A stretch of DNA of 64,000 nucleotides from M3007 sp041392625 (GCA_041392625.1 JAWKLR010000011.1:1-64000); one strand, 5' to 3'; counted from the stretch's first letter, positions 8,708 to 18,136 are shown. Notes: a model not told the origin generated them from the sequence alone. A program made the numbers and translations.

Positions 8708-9623
8708 TCAGCCTGTGATTGGCTCCAAACCATACCGCTGGCAATAGCCTTTCCAGCCCTGCAAACCACCAGTGTGCACAACGACCAGAGAGCAAGACTT
8801 AGGGAAATACCCTTGCTCAATAAGGTCAAAAATCCCCAGCAGCATTTTGCCCGTATAAATGGGATCCAGGAGGATGCTATATTGAGCATTAAAGTTCCGA
8901 ATGAACTCAATCAACTCAGGTGTATAGACAGCAAATCCACCGAGGTCATAGTCAGAGATCAGATCAAACGAGCCGCCCTGTTTTAAATGCCTGGATATAG
9001 TTGAACCCTGAACCCCTGATGCAGTGGCTGGAAAGACCAGCACCCTACCCCGATCACCGAGGCCCTCAACAATGCCAGCAGCTGTAGTTCCCGATCCCGC
9101 CGCAACTGCAATAAACAAAGGAGATTCCACCGTATGGTTTTCCAAAACCTCGGTGGCAATGGCGCGACAATTGTACAGCCTGTTCCGATGCGCCTCCCAG
9201 GAAGCACCAGATAGCCCGGATACAAGATAAAATTGCATCCACCTCCGGATGTCCCGGTCCCTGATCATATGCCTGCTTTGTAATTCGGTGAATTCGGGTG
9301 CCTGATTCTACTATAAAACGTAAGGTTGGATTATACAGGTCTGCTGCTGTTCCTCGAACAATGGCAACAGTTGGAATTTGATATTCCTTTCCAGCCGCTG
9401 CAAGTGCCTGCAAGTGGTTGGAGAAAGCCCCCCCAAAACTCAGTATACCTGCATATCCGGATTCGGAAAAACCCTCGAGTACCGGTGCCAGTTTGCGCCA
9501 CTTATTCCCCGATATAGTCGGGTGCAGCAATTCATCCCGTTTGATGTACACCTGAACACCATGAAACACTCCCAGTTTGGTCATAGGAGAGTTGCGAAAT
9601 TTGGGTGATTCAGAAATTGCCAT
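8708..9623 (-). pseudogene. D-cysteine desulfhydrase / ACC deaminase family PLP enzyme, frameshifted
   Basis: The N-terminal part (9623 down to ~9240) carries VYIKRDELLHPTISGNKWRK with the PLP lysine, and ILSFGGAFSNHLQALAAAGK. The C-terminal part (~9190 to 8708) carries CRAIATEVLEN, VAAGSGTTAAGIVEGL and VVVHTGGLQGWKGY in another frame. Between them the family sequence can be followed by jumping frames: DAIL, then YPGYLVLPG, then GASEQAVQ, then CRAIATE. That means three single-base indels within about 60 bases. Both ends are full-length and well conserved, so recent damage or sequence error is likelier than old decay. The enzyme would act on D-cysteine or a related amino acid; the substrate is not certain. 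Confidence 0.85.
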
Positions 9624-9641
9624 TGTAAAATTGGAAGTCCG

Positions 9642-10486
9642 CTATTTGTAGTATTTCATCCGCACAAAAAACTGTGGGTCACGGGCGCCCAATCGCCGGG
9701 CAGCCTCTGGAGAAAGAATCAAACTGATATTGCTTTTATATCCGTATGGAATTGCCCCAATTACCTTGGCATAAACCGTTCGGTTGCCCATAGGATTGGT
9801 TATGGCAATCACTGTCCCAGGCTTCGCCGAATTGTGCAAGGCGTACAGATCACCTTTTTCTTCGCTGTCCTTGTGCCAGAAACACACGCCTTGTTCGCTT
9901 TGCAGTTCCTTATCCAGTTTACTCGCTTCAAATTGCTCGCGAAGGGTTCCGGCTGTTCCCGGGGTACTTGTACGCCATTCCGGATTTACACCCTGAATGC
10001 CAATCCAGCCCATAAACAGCAATTGCCCCGGTGTAAGATTGGCATTTTTAGCTTGTTGCGTTCCATGATGGTATCCACCGGCATATCAAAATACCGCTTG
10101 CAAATATGGTATAGGGTTTCGCCCTGCTGCACGATGTAATAAATACGTGTATGCTTTTTCATCAAAGCCCTCCACCTTATAGCGCAATATGGCTCGATTG
10201 GGAATGGGGACCCGAATCTGGGCACCTACCTCCAGTTCCAATCCGTTTGATACTCCGGATTGTAGGTGTACAAGTCTTCCATCGACAGTGCATAAAACTG
10301 AGCAATGCCATACAGCGTTTGATCTGGCTTAACCCGGTGGTACAACATTTTCTGACCATACTCCACGGTCAGCAATACCGAATCCTTGGAACTGAGTAAA
10401 TACAGAGGATTCGAGGTTTGCGCTGGGAGCGTTGTAGACAAAAAACAAAGTAAAAGGGTAAAAAATCCTTGGGTTTTCAACTGCAT
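9642..10486 (-). pseudogene. Secreted LysM-domain protein, three frameshifts
   Basis: The first stretch (10486-10226) has a signal peptide (FFTLLLCFLSTTLPAQ) and a LysM repeat (YHRVKPDQTLYGIAQFYALS). The frame then shifts into LEVGAQIRVPIPNRAI, shifts again near 10160 into a second LysM (YYIVQQGETLYHICKRYFDM), and again near 10050 into LTPGQLLFMGWIG. The last part (to 9642) has a domain with VIAITNPMGNRTVYAKVIG and ISLILSPEAARRLGA. Shifts fall at or near short A runs. The restored protein would be about 280 residues and would bind peptidoglycan at the cell surface or in the periplasm. It ends 18 bases before the neighbouring PLP-enzyme gene on the same strand. Confidence 0.8.
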
Positions 10487-10517
10487 ATGGGTTTTCTCTT
10501 AAGAACGTATCTTAGCG

Positions 10518-10545
10518 CAAATTTACTATATAATTCGGGCTCAAA
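10518..10545 (-). promoter_or_regulatory. Bacteroidota-type promoter for the LysM gene
   Basis: On the minus strand, TAAATTTG (10525-10518) fits the TAnnTTTG -7 box. TTTG (10545-10542) lies 16 bases upstream as a -33 element. The box ends about 30 bases before the LysM start at 10486. Confidence 0.5.
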
Positions 10546-10747
10546 GTCCCGAAAGCGGTTTTGTTTTAGGCTAAAAACTCGATTGAATCCAGCACTAAAC
10601 TTCGGCAACAGGATGTTATTTCAAGAATACTTATTTTGTACTTGCCTATTTTTCAATATTGCTTAGTTTGAACAAACGCTAATTCAATAGATCAAGCCCA
10701 TTTAATCAAATACACTAAAGCATTAACTGTCAACTATTTGTTAAACC

Positions 10748-11470
10748 ATGGTACTTGCCGTCATCCCCGCCCGCTACGCATCCACCCGATTTCCCGGAAA
10801 GCCGCTCGTTGATATCCAGGGAACCAGCATGATCATGCGGGTTTACAAGCAATGCCTTTTAGCCAAAAAAGTAAATGAGGTAGTGGTTGCTACAGACGAT
10901 CAACGCATCCTGGATCATGTGCAACAAGCTGGTGGAAAGGCCGTAATGACACGTGCCGACCACCAAAGCGGTACCGACCGCTGCGCAGAGGTAGCCCTGC
11001 AGTTTCCAAATGCGCGGTATGTACTAAACGTGCAGGGTGATGAGCCGTTCATCCAGCCAGAACAAATTGACTTGCTGGTTGAAACACTGGTAAACTCGGC
11101 CCACCCAATTGCTACCCTGGGCAAAGCCATCGAAGCGGAAGAACAACTCTTCAATCCAAACGTCGTAAAACTGGTTCGTGCTCAGGATGGAACCGCCCTT
11201 TATTTTAGTAGGAATCCAATACCGTATTTGCGGGGAACGGATCAAGAGGCCTGGTTAACACAAGGGGTCCATATCAAGCACATTGGCCTGTACGGCTTTC
11301 AGTCGGAAATCCTGCATATCCTTGCAAACCTGGCTCCTGCTCCATTGGAACAGCATGAATCGCTAGAACAGTTGCGTTGGCTCAGCAACGGGTACCGAAT
11401 TCAGGTAGGAATAACCGAACTGGAAACCTATGGCGTGGATGTACCCGAAGACCTGGAGCGATTTTCCTGA
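10748..11470 (+). CDS. kdsB: 3-deoxy-manno-octulosonate cytidylyltransferase
   Basis: KdsB activates Kdo with CTP to CMP-Kdo for lipopolysaccharide inner-core synthesis in the cytoplasm. The 240-residue protein is full length. The nucleotide-binding start VIPARYASTRFPGKPLVDI is intact, followed by VVVATDDQRI, VMTRADHQSGTDRCAEV and the metal-binding VQGDEPFI. YFSRNPIPY and HIGLYGFQ complete the family pattern. It stands alone on the plus strand and converges with the K+ channel gene, whose stop is 10 bases away. Confidence 0.96.
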   Translation: MVLAVIPARYASTRFPGKPLVDIQGTSMIMRVYKQCLLAKKVNEVVVATDDQRILDHVQQAGGKAVMTRADHQSGTDRCAEVALQFPNARYVLNVQGDEPFIQPEQIDLLVETLVNSAHPIATLGKAIEAEEQLFNPNVVKLVRAQDGTALYFSRNPIPYLRGTDQEAWLTQGVHIKHIGLYGFQSEILHILANLAPAPLEQHESLEQLRWLSNGYRIQVGITELETYGVDVPEDLERFS

Positions 11471-11480
11471 CAAGGGCAAA

Positions 11481-12458
11481 CTATTCATCCTCCAAGATGT
11501 CGTACCGGCCTATATGACGGGTCTGTACCCTCGGAATTCCATCCTGCTCATTTTTACTGATAGCCGGTGAAAAACGCGCATTCCAAATCAGGTCATCACC
11601 CGTGTAAGATCGTCGGGCATGCACCAATTGTTGGTTGGCTTCATCTGTTCCTTTAACCAATACGAGAAACTCCGTGTTGGAATCCAGAATGTTTTCCTTT
11701 GTAAATCCGTGTAGAGGGCTTTGGGGCGTCAGAGCATGCACCACTGTCCAGGACAACGAGAAAAATGAAACTCTGGATATTTCCAGGTCCAGGGTATAAA
11801 AACGGCGCACCAAACTTCCGTTATCCTCCTTTTGATTGATTGCCAGCAGGAGTTTCACCTCGGTTTCAATCAGTTCACTTCGCTGTGCATTCATCATGCG
11901 AAACATGATTCCTTTACCATCGCGATAAGGACTTACCAACAGTTTTTCGCTGAATAAGATTTTGGCCTTAGGCCGGGAAAAACGCCCATACAACAAGCCG
12001 GACACCAGCGCAAAAGAGAGCAATCCACAGAACGCCTCAAAGGAAGCCAACATATTGGCTGGGATACCTACCGGACTCACGGTTCCATAGCCCACTGTTG
12101 TCAGAGTCTGTGTGCTGAAAAAGAAAGCCGCCAGGTAGTTGTCGCCAAAACTGCCCGGGTTCACACCTGCCAGACTATCAATACCAATAGCCAAATAGCC
12201 CAGGGCAAACAGGCTATTGAACGTCAGGTATACCAGCAAACACAATCCCAGAAACTGCCACCAGGGCATGGTGACCAAATGGTAGTATGAGTTGCTCCAG
12301 AAACTTTCGCTTTCGCGAACAACATTGAAGGAGCCGTCTGCATTCATCATGCGGCCGGCAACAGTCACATTCTTTCCAAAGCCCAGTTCCTCAACAACAG
12401 GCTTGGACTTAATCAATCTGGGAATTCTGGAAGTAATCGGGTTGGTAGGTATAGCCAT
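11481..12458 (-). CDS. Inward-rectifier-type potassium channel (Kir/KirBac family)
   Basis: A 325-residue channel subunit. It has two transmembrane helices (about residues 68-92 and 142-165) around a pore loop with the selectivity filter TLTTVGYGTVSP (about residues 115-126). The slide-helix region before helix 1 (YHLVTMPWWQFL) and the C-terminal immunoglobulin-like domain (from about residue 170; RMMNAQRSELIETEVKLLLA, SWTVVHALTPQSPL) match KirBac proteins. It would form a tetramer in the inner membrane and move K+; ligand control by the cytoplasmic domain is known for the family. No regulatory site is visible in its upstream region. Confidence 0.93.
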   Translation of the reverse strand: MAIPTNPITSRIPRLIKSKPVVEELGFGKNVTVAGRMMNADGSFNVVRESESFWSNSYYHLVTMPWWQFLGLCLLVYLTFNSLFALGYLAIGIDSLAGVNPGSFGDNYLAAFFFSTQTLTTVGYGTVSPVGIPANMLASFEAFCGLLSFALVSGLLYGRFSRPKAKILFSEKLLVSPYRDGKGIMFRMMNAQRSELIETEVKLLLAINQKEDNGSLVRRFYTLDLEISRVSFFSLSWTVVHALTPQSPLHGFTKENILDSNTEFLVLVKGTDEANQQLVHARRSYTGDDLIWNARFSPAISKNEQDGIPRVQTRHIGRYDILEDE

Positions 12459-12647
12459 ATATGCTCAATTTTTAAAAGTTGGTGGTCGGGGCAATGCTAC
12501 GAGCATTTTTTAGAAAATGGCCTAAAAAATGGAGCTGCCAGAAGTTTTAACGCATTTTGAAGACCTGCGTAAGAACAAAAGTAGCCAACAGAAGTTTATT
12601 ACGGTTAAAGAACCGTGTTTAGCAGACCAGTCATTCTTTTTTTTCAA

Positions 12648-12682
12648 TTTGTGCTTCACACGAACTTGAAAATGTACTTTTG
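12648..12682 (+). promoter_or_regulatory. Putative promoter upstream of the CRY-DASH gene
   Basis: TACTTTTG at 12675-12682 matches the Bacteroidota -7 box, with TTTG at 12648-12651 as a possible -33 element (spacing 23, at the long end). It would give a leader of roughly 60 bases before the ATG at 12751. Confidence 0.45.
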
Positions 12683-12750
12683 CGCTCCGTATTCAACGGG
12701 CAGGTTCTAAAGAGATAGAATTTTAAAAATATTCGGTCAATCAACAAACT

Positions 12751-14178
12751 ATGATCAAGCATCGGGCAATTGTATGGTTTCGACAGGATCTCAGACTTCA
12801 CGACAATGAAGCCCTGAATACTGCATTGCGCATGGCCGATGAGATTATTCCGGTCTATATTTTTGATGAGCGAATTTTTATGGGAAAAACCCGATTCGGA
12901 TTTCCCAAAACCGGAAAATATCGAGCCCAATTTATCTTGGAATCTGTAGAAAACCTCAGAGACAACCTAAAGGCAATTGGTTCGGATTTGGTTGTGCGTG
13001 TCGGCAAACCGGAATACCTCCTCACAGAAATTGCACGGGAGTTCAAATGCTCCTGGGTTTTGTGCAACCGCGAACGCACACGAGAGGAGGTTATCGTCCA
13101 GGATAAATTGGAACAAAAACTCTGGGAAATTGGCGTGGAGCTCCTGTACTATCGGGGAAAAATGCTCTACCACACCCAGGACCTCCCGATGCCGGTCCAG
13201 CACACGCCGGATATTTTTACCCAATTCCGGAAAGAAAACGAAAACATTACCCCCATTCGCCTTCCGCTGCCCAGCCCAAAATCCATGAATACGCTCCCTT
13301 CCGGACTTAATCCGGGAACCTTGCCTAGCATACAGGATTTAGGCCATACTCCGTTTGAGCAGGATCCCCGCTCCGTTTTGCCTTTCAAAGGTGGAGAGAC
13401 GGAAGGACTGAAACGCCTGCACCATTACCTGTGGGACAACGACGATATTGCACACTATAAGGAGACTCGCAATGGCCTGATCGGTCCGGATTACAGCTCC
13501 AAATTTTCCCCCTGGCTTTCCCAGGGATGCCTCTCTCCTAAATACATCTACCACGAAATCAAACGCTACGAACAGGAGCGGATTTCAAATGAAAGCACCT
13601 ACTGGATGTTCTTCGAACTCCTTTGGCGTGATTTTTTCCGCTTGATGGGCAAAAAATACGGAGATTGTATTTTCCTGAAAGGGGGAACCCAAAACAAGAA
13701 ACTCAAATCGCTTAAGGAAGACCGAAGCGTTTTTGAAGCCTGGGCTGAAGGCCGAACCGGCATCCCTTTCATTGATGCCAATATGCGGGAGCTGAATGCT
13801 ACCGGTTGGATGAGCAACCGAGGCAGACAAAACACCGCATCTTTTCTGGTGCGCGACCTCAATATCAACTGGCAAATGGGTGCGGAGTACTTCGAATCCC
13901 AGTTGTTGGACTACGACCCATGCAGCAATTGGGGAAACTGGAATTATGTGGCCGGTGTAGGCAGTGATCCGCGGGAAGATCGCTACTTCAACATCCTTAC
14001 GCAGGCAAAAAATTACGATCCGAAGGGCGACCATGTACGCATCTGGTGCCCGGAGCTGAAGGACGTTCCTTCAGAAGTAATTCACAGGCCAGACCAACTC
14101 TCCAGTACAGAGAAAGAAACCTACCAGGCCTGTGATTATCCAAAACCACTGGTCAAAATGGAAAAATGGGTGCATTAA
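12751..14178 (+). CDS. Cryptochrome DASH-type photolyase
   Basis: A 475-residue flavoprotein of the cryptochrome/photolyase family. The N-terminal antenna domain begins IVWFRQDLRLHDNEAL. The C-terminal FAD-binding domain has YSSKFSPWLSQGCLSP, ELLWRDFFRLMG, MRELNATGWMSNRGRQNTAS and DYDPCSNWGNWNYVAGVGSDP. The last two are characteristic of the CRY-DASH branch, which repairs cyclobutane pyrimidine dimers in single-stranded DNA using blue light. The length fits the family. It is monocistronic and faces a convergent small DUF5522 gene. Confidence 0.94.
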   Translation: MIKHRAIVWFRQDLRLHDNEALNTALRMADEIIPVYIFDERIFMGKTRFGFPKTGKYRAQFILESVENLRDNLKAIGSDLVVRVGKPEYLLTEIAREFKCSWVLCNRERTREEVIVQDKLEQKLWEIGVELLYYRGKMLYHTQDLPMPVQHTPDIFTQFRKENENITPIRLPLPSPKSMNTLPSGLNPGTLPSIQDLGHTPFEQDPRSVLPFKGGETEGLKRLHHYLWDNDDIAHYKETRNGLIGPDYSSKFSPWLSQGCLSPKYIYHEIKRYEQERISNESTYWMFFELLWRDFFRLMGKKYGDCIFLKGGTQNKKLKSLKEDRSVFEAWAEGRTGIPFIDANMRELNATGWMSNRGRQNTASFLVRDLNINWQMGAEYFESQLLDYDPCSNWGNWNYVAGVGSDPREDRYFNILTQAKNYDPKGDHVRIWCPELKDVPSEVIHRPDQLSSTEKETYQACDYPKPLVKMEKWVH

Positions 14179-14212
14179 CTAGTTGCCTCAAATAGAACAG
14201 GCCGGAACCCAC

Positions 14213-14383
14213 TCAATTTTCTTTTTTCTTCTTCCTATACGGACAGTGGCGGCACCCGCTGCCACAACATGATCCGCGCTTGAGGTGGTATTTTTCAGTA
14301 AATACCATGTATCCGCCTTCCCAGTAATAGTCCTCTCCTTCTACTAGAACGACAGGTGCTTCCGGCTTGTTTGATTTGGACAT
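14213..14383 (-). CDS. Small Cys-rich DUF5522-like protein
   Basis: A 56-residue ORF on the minus strand, opening MSKSNKPEAPVVLVEGEDYY. Its core EGEDYYWEGGYMVFTEKYHL followed by KRGSCCGSGCRHCPY is typical of the DUF5522 family, short proteins with a CCxxxCxxC cluster widespread in Bacteroidota. The four cysteines suggest metal (zinc or iron-sulfur) binding; the function is unknown. The C-terminus is a basic KKKK stretch. It converges with the photolyase gene, with a 34-base gap. Confidence 0.75.
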   Translation of the reverse strand: MSKSNKPEAPVVLVEGEDYYWEGGYMVFTEKYHLKRGSCCGSGCRHCPYRKKKKEN

Positions 14384-14489
14384 ACCCCTTTAACCCAAAA
14401 TGTTGGATTTTGTTTTTATATTGAACATCAGAAATCAAATCAACAATCGGATTTCATGTAATCGTAAATCGCAAATCCTCCTCTCCTTT

Positions 14490-15944
14490 ATGCAAAACAA
14501 AATCCTTACACTCAGCATTTTTATCCTGTTCAGCCTCGGTTTAGCTAAGGCCCAAAATGGATTGCTTTGGTCTGCTCCACAGGCAGTTTCGACATCAGAC
14601 TATGGTTTTTCCAGTCCGCGTTTGTGTCTGCTTCCCGATGATTCCCCTGCGCTGGTTTGGGGCACATTCACCCAAATCTGGTTTTCAAAAATGGAGAATG
14701 ATACCTTCCGGACACCCGTACCATTGAATACCGGCACAAGCCTACCACAAGTATTTAGTTTTGCCGGACTTGGGATTTCTTCCTTTGACTCCACTCTGTA
14801 TATAGTGTATGAAACATTGGGTGAAGGTGTTCAACTCCTGCGCTCATTTGATGCCGGAGAAAGCTGGGAGGAACCTGTAGTGGTCTATACACCGTCCAAT
14901 GGCATGACCGGAATTTTGGCATCCATTGAAGTCGATCAAACCGGAAATCCCATGATATCGTTTTTATTACAGAACAACAACGAAACCAATTCCGTAGTAT
15001 GGCTTACCCGTTCGTTTGATCAGGGCAGTAGCTTTACCCAGGGAGCCGAAGCCAGTGCACCAGCAGATGGAGACGAAGTGTGCGAATGCTGCTATCAAGA
15101 CATTTTACCCCTGGACAACGAGCAAATTTTTGTGGGATTCCGTTCGAACCGGTCCAACCTACGGGACATGTGGGTAACACGAAGCGCCAACGGCGGTGCA
15201 CTTTTTGATGCTGCTACCGATGTAGATGCACAGGACTGGATGGTCCAGGCTTGTCCGTTTAGTGGCCCTTCAATTACGGCACTTCCAGGGGATAGTATCC
15301 TGGCGGTTTGGATGTCTAAGGGAACTGGAGATTTGCGTGTATATGGCTCCACACTGCATCAAAACACCATGGAAAAAGCGTGGGAGTTTGAGTTCCCCGG
15401 CTCTACGGGCACCGGACTGTACAATCAAAACCACCCGGATGTAGTGAGCAGCGGGGATACAGTAGTAGTCGTATGGGAAGAGTCTGGATTTCAGGGGACC
15501 GGACAGGACATTGTCTGTGCTTTTTCTACCACTGGAACCCTTGGCCTTGCAGCCAATACGATGAATGTGAATCCGGCAACCAGCCAGCAAAAATTTCCCA
15601 AACTTGCTTACAGAAATGGAGTGGCTCACCTAATATATGCCGATGATTTGAACGGAGTAAGTTATCAACGTGCAACAGTCCTTCCATCCAGCCAAACCCA
15701 ACAGCCAAATGCCATAGAGAGGCTACACATACAACCCAATCCCGCTGCCTCCCGGGTGCAGGTAACACGTCCGGAGGGTACACAGCAGTTGGTGCTTTTC
15801 AATTCCTTGGGGCAAATGGTATTGCAACAACAAACTCAAGGCGCTTTAGATCTCAGCCACCTCTCAAACGGGTTGTACATCATCCGTGCACTGGATGAAA
15901 ACAGCCACGTGCTTGGGCAAGGTCCCCTACAGGTGTTGCGGTAA
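14490..15944 (+). CDS. Secreted beta-propeller (BNR/sialidase-like) protein with T9SS sorting domain
   Basis: The ATG at 14490 gives a clean signal peptide (MQNKILTLSIFILFSLGLAK, then AQ); an upstream in-frame ATG at 14400 would put 30 non-signal residues in front and is rejected. The middle holds repeated stretches such as RSFDAGESWEEPVVVY, RSFDQGSSFTQGAEAS and RSANGGALFDAAT, which resemble BNR/Asp-box repeats of sialidase-like propellers. The last ~75 residues (LHIQPNPAASRVQV ... LSNGLYIIRALDENS) form a type IX secretion C-terminal domain. The protein is probably exported to the surface or medium. No catalytic residues can be assigned. Confidence 0.8.
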   Translation: MQNKILTLSIFILFSLGLAKAQNGLLWSAPQAVSTSDYGFSSPRLCLLPDDSPALVWGTFTQIWFSKMENDTFRTPVPLNTGTSLPQVFSFAGLGISSFDSTLYIVYETLGEGVQLLRSFDAGESWEEPVVVYTPSNGMTGILASIEVDQTGNPMISFLLQNNNETNSVVWLTRSFDQGSSFTQGAEASAPADGDEVCECCYQDILPLDNEQIFVGFRSNRSNLRDMWVTRSANGGALFDAATDVDAQDWMVQACPFSGPSITALPGDSILAVWMSKGTGDLRVYGSTLHQNTMEKAWEFEFPGSTGTGLYNQNHPDVVSSGDTVVVVWEESGFQGTGQDIVCAFSTTGTLGLAANTMNVNPATSQQKFPKLAYRNGVAHLIYADDLNGVSYQRATVLPSSQTQQPNAIERLHIQPNPAASRVQVTRPEGTQQLVLFNSLGQMVLQQQTQGALDLSHLSNGLYIIRALDENSHVLGQGPLQVLR

Positions 15945-16094
15945 ACAAGGAGATAAATTAGCGTAAATACATACCCAGCCAGGTAATCCGCACCTGGCTG
16001 GGTATTTCTTTTATATCACAACCTGCAAAAAAAGTTTTTTATAAAACAATATACCTAAATCCTATATTTACACCGAACCAAAACTTAAAACAAT

Positions 16095-16786
16095 ATGAAA
16101 TTTCAAAACATTATCAAACTAAGCCTGGCGGCTTTCATCTTCTTTGCAGCAGGTCAAATCTCCACCGGAACCCTTTTTGCTGGTTCTGGCTCTTCGGAAG
16201 AAAATGATTTTGTGCTTGAGCCCCATAGCCAGGAAGGCATGCTTGGTGAGGTAAAACTATTTGCAGGAAACTTTGCTCCACGCACCTGGATGGAATGCAA
16301 CGGGCAATTGCTTTCAATTGCTTCAAACCAGGCCTTGTTTTCCATTCTAGGAACCATGTACGGAGGTGATGGCCGTACCACTTTTGCCCTTCCTGATTTG
16401 CGCGGGAGAACCGCAGTTGGCATTGGCAACGGCCGGGATTGGCAAGTGTAAACCAAGGTCAAATGTGGGGAAGCAATCAAACCACACTTAATGTCACGAA
16501 CCTTCCGTCTCACAACCACGCTGCAACGGTAAGCTTGAATGCAGCCAATGTTGTCGGTGAAACTACCCCGAGCGCAACTGGCAATGTACTTTCAAGCCGT
16601 GGTCGTGGTGGTGCTGCTCAATCATCTATTTACACCGATGCAGCCAATTCCACCACGCTTCGCGGGGATGCGGCATCTGCAACCATTTCAAATACCGGAA
16701 GCAACCAGCCATTTAATATTGCGCAACCCAGTCTGGGGATACGCTACATAATTTGTGTAAATGGTACGTTCCCGTCGAGAAACTAA
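16095..16786 (+). CDS. Secreted phage-tail-collar-domain protein, one frameshift
   Basis: The first part (16095-16451) has a signal peptide and the tail-collar domain (GEVKLFAGNFAPRTWMECNG, IASNQALFSILGTMYGGDG, FALPDLRGRTAVG). It runs into a stop after GNGRDWQV. Adding one base in the CCGGG stretch near 16434 restores GNGPGLASVNQGQMWGSNQT and continues to 16786, giving about 230 residues with the usual NLPSHNHA and GIRYIICVNGTFPSRN ending. Proteins of this kind (microcystin-dependent-protein-like) occur as cell-envelope proteins outside phages; no other phage genes are nearby. A single missing base in a homopolymer is the likely cause. Confidence 0.8.
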
Positions 16787-16809
16787 TCATTTGTAAACGA
16801 ACTTTTCGC

Positions 16810-16850
16810 CCCACGGGTTCGGCTACAGGCCGGGTTCGTGGGATTTTTTT
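16810..16850 (+). terminator. Terminator after the tail-collar gene
   Basis: CCCACG (16810-16815) pairs with CGTGGG (16837-16842), and CGGC (16820-16823) with GCCG (16829-16832), giving a two-part stem. A run of seven T follows at 16844-16850. Confidence 0.65.
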
Positions 16851-16926
16851 GCCCCTAAAAAACATCCCCGATTCCGGGATGAACCGAAATCAGGGACGTA
16901 TACGCTGAGGGGTAAGCCTGTCTCCC

Positions 16927-18069
16927 CTACCCTTCTGTATGCATCACCAGCACCGGAGCACTGGTGTGAAGCAACATTTCTTTTGACATGCTCTTGTGGA
17001 GCAAAGACTCCCAGAACGTGCGTTCATGTGTTACAAATACAAATAAATCAGCCCGGTTGATAAAGGCATATTCGTGGAGTGCATCCACCAAATCCTCGCC
17101 TTCTATTTTTTGAAAAATAAACGGCTTCTCCGGGTCGGCAAACAGATAATTGAGACCAAACAAGCGGCGCTCCAAATCCAGATTTTCCATTTCGGATTCA
17201 CCTACATGGACAAAATGGATCTGACTGTTGAACCTCCGGGAAAAACCAACCGTTTCTTTAACTACTTCCTGATCCAACGACTCAAAATTGCTGGCATACA
17301 CCATTTCCTGAAACCCTTTGAACGTTGCCTGAGGGGGAATCAACAACACGGGTCCTTTTGCTTTTTTGGAGACTGCAATTGAAACAGAACCAAACAAATT
17401 TCTGCTTATGTTTCCACGACCGGTTGTACCCATGACCACCAAGCCTGTCGGGCTCGACAAGTTGCTGATCACATCTTCGGGAAAACCAAAATCAATGCGG
17501 GTTTGAATCATGGGCTGACCGGAAGCAGTCTTTTCTACCGATTTGCTCAAGCCAGCAGGCAATATCGGACACTCCGAGCCTGACTTTTCAAATACGCCCC
17601 GAACAAAATTATCCAGTTCATCCTGCATGGTTCCCCGGTATGCCGATAAAAATCCGGAAGGAGATGGTTTGCTGCCCTGGAAGATGCTGTCCATTACATA
17701 GACCACTTCCATTGAAGCACCCAAATGCCGAACCAAATGGCAGGCAAAAAGCAGTGCATTCTCAGAGGCTGGACTCAGATCAACCGGAACCAGCACATGA
17801 CTGAGCGCATATAAATTGCTGTGCAACAATTCGCGGTTGCACAGCAATTTTTCCAATTCCTGAACAGTAGGCACATTGCCCTCACTCAGGATTTCACCAT
17901 CCACGATGATTGCCGGTGTGTGTTGTATCCCAAGACTGGAAATCTTCTGAGATTCCATGACTTCTTCAATACTGCCATGGAGTGGGAAGTGCGACAAGGC
18001 CATTCCCAGGTTATGCCGCAATGCACGCATGTCAGCATCTCCATTTCCAATTATTTGAATGTTGGTCAT
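16927..18069 (-). CDS. Thioredoxin-fold plus tandem universal-stress-protein fusion
   Basis: The ATG at 18069 is chosen (MTNIQIIGNGDADMRALRHN); a GTG 30 bases upstream is an alternative. Residues 1-76 look like the thioredoxin_3 (small redox disulfide protein) fold, with the typical cis-Pro stretch HTPAIIVDGE. The usual CxxC after the first strand is replaced by GNGDAD, so it cannot do disulfide exchange. Residues ~92-240 form a UspA domain with the ATP motif G-TT-G-9x-GS (GTTGRGNISRNLFGS). A second Usp domain (~240-380) lacks that motif. The gene follows the CBS-pair gene by about 70 bases on the same strand. A stress or energy-sensing role is likely. Confidence 0.85.
   Translation of the reverse strand: MTNIQIIGNGDADMRALRHNLGMALSHFPLHGSIEEVMESQKISSLGIQHTPAIIVDGEILSEGNVPTVQELEKLLCNRELLHSNLYALSHVLVPVDLSPASENALLFACHLVRHLGASMEVVYVMDSIFQGSKPSPSGFLSAYRGTMQDELDNFVRGVFEKSGSECPILPAGLSKSVEKTASGQPMIQTRIDFGFPEDVISNLSSPTGLVVMGTTGRGNISRNLFGSVSIAVSKKAKGPVLLIPPQATFKGFQEMVYASNFESLDQEVVKETVGFSRRFNSQIHFVHVGESEMENLDLERRLFGLNYLFADPEKPFIFQKIEGEDLVDALHEYAFINRADLFVFVTHERTFWESLLHKSMSKEMLLHTSAPVLVMHTEG
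17813..17850. repeat. 15-bp perfect inverted repeat inside the thioredoxin-Usp gene
   Basis: Arms 17813-17827 and 17836-17850 (AAATTGCTGTGCAAC and its complement) are perfect with an 8-base loop. The repeat lies within coding sequence at the linker between the thioredoxin-like domain and the first Usp domain (residues ~74-86). Read on the plus strand it is followed by a short T run. It may form a hairpin in the mRNA. Confidence 0.8.
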
Positions 18070-18136
18070 ACCAGTTTGGATTAAGTGTTGCAAAAGCACA
18101 CCAGATTCACTCCGGGAATCACGCGCTACTAGCGTT

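Noticed and set aside
8584..8910. Minus-strand ORF of 108 codons at the end of the PLP-enzyme gene
   Set aside because: It overlaps the conserved C-terminal part of the enzyme in another frame and has no likeness to any family.
16095..16786. Tail-collar protein as part of a prophage
   Set aside because: No capsid, portal, terminase or integrase genes are near. Envelope proteins with this domain occur widely outside phages.
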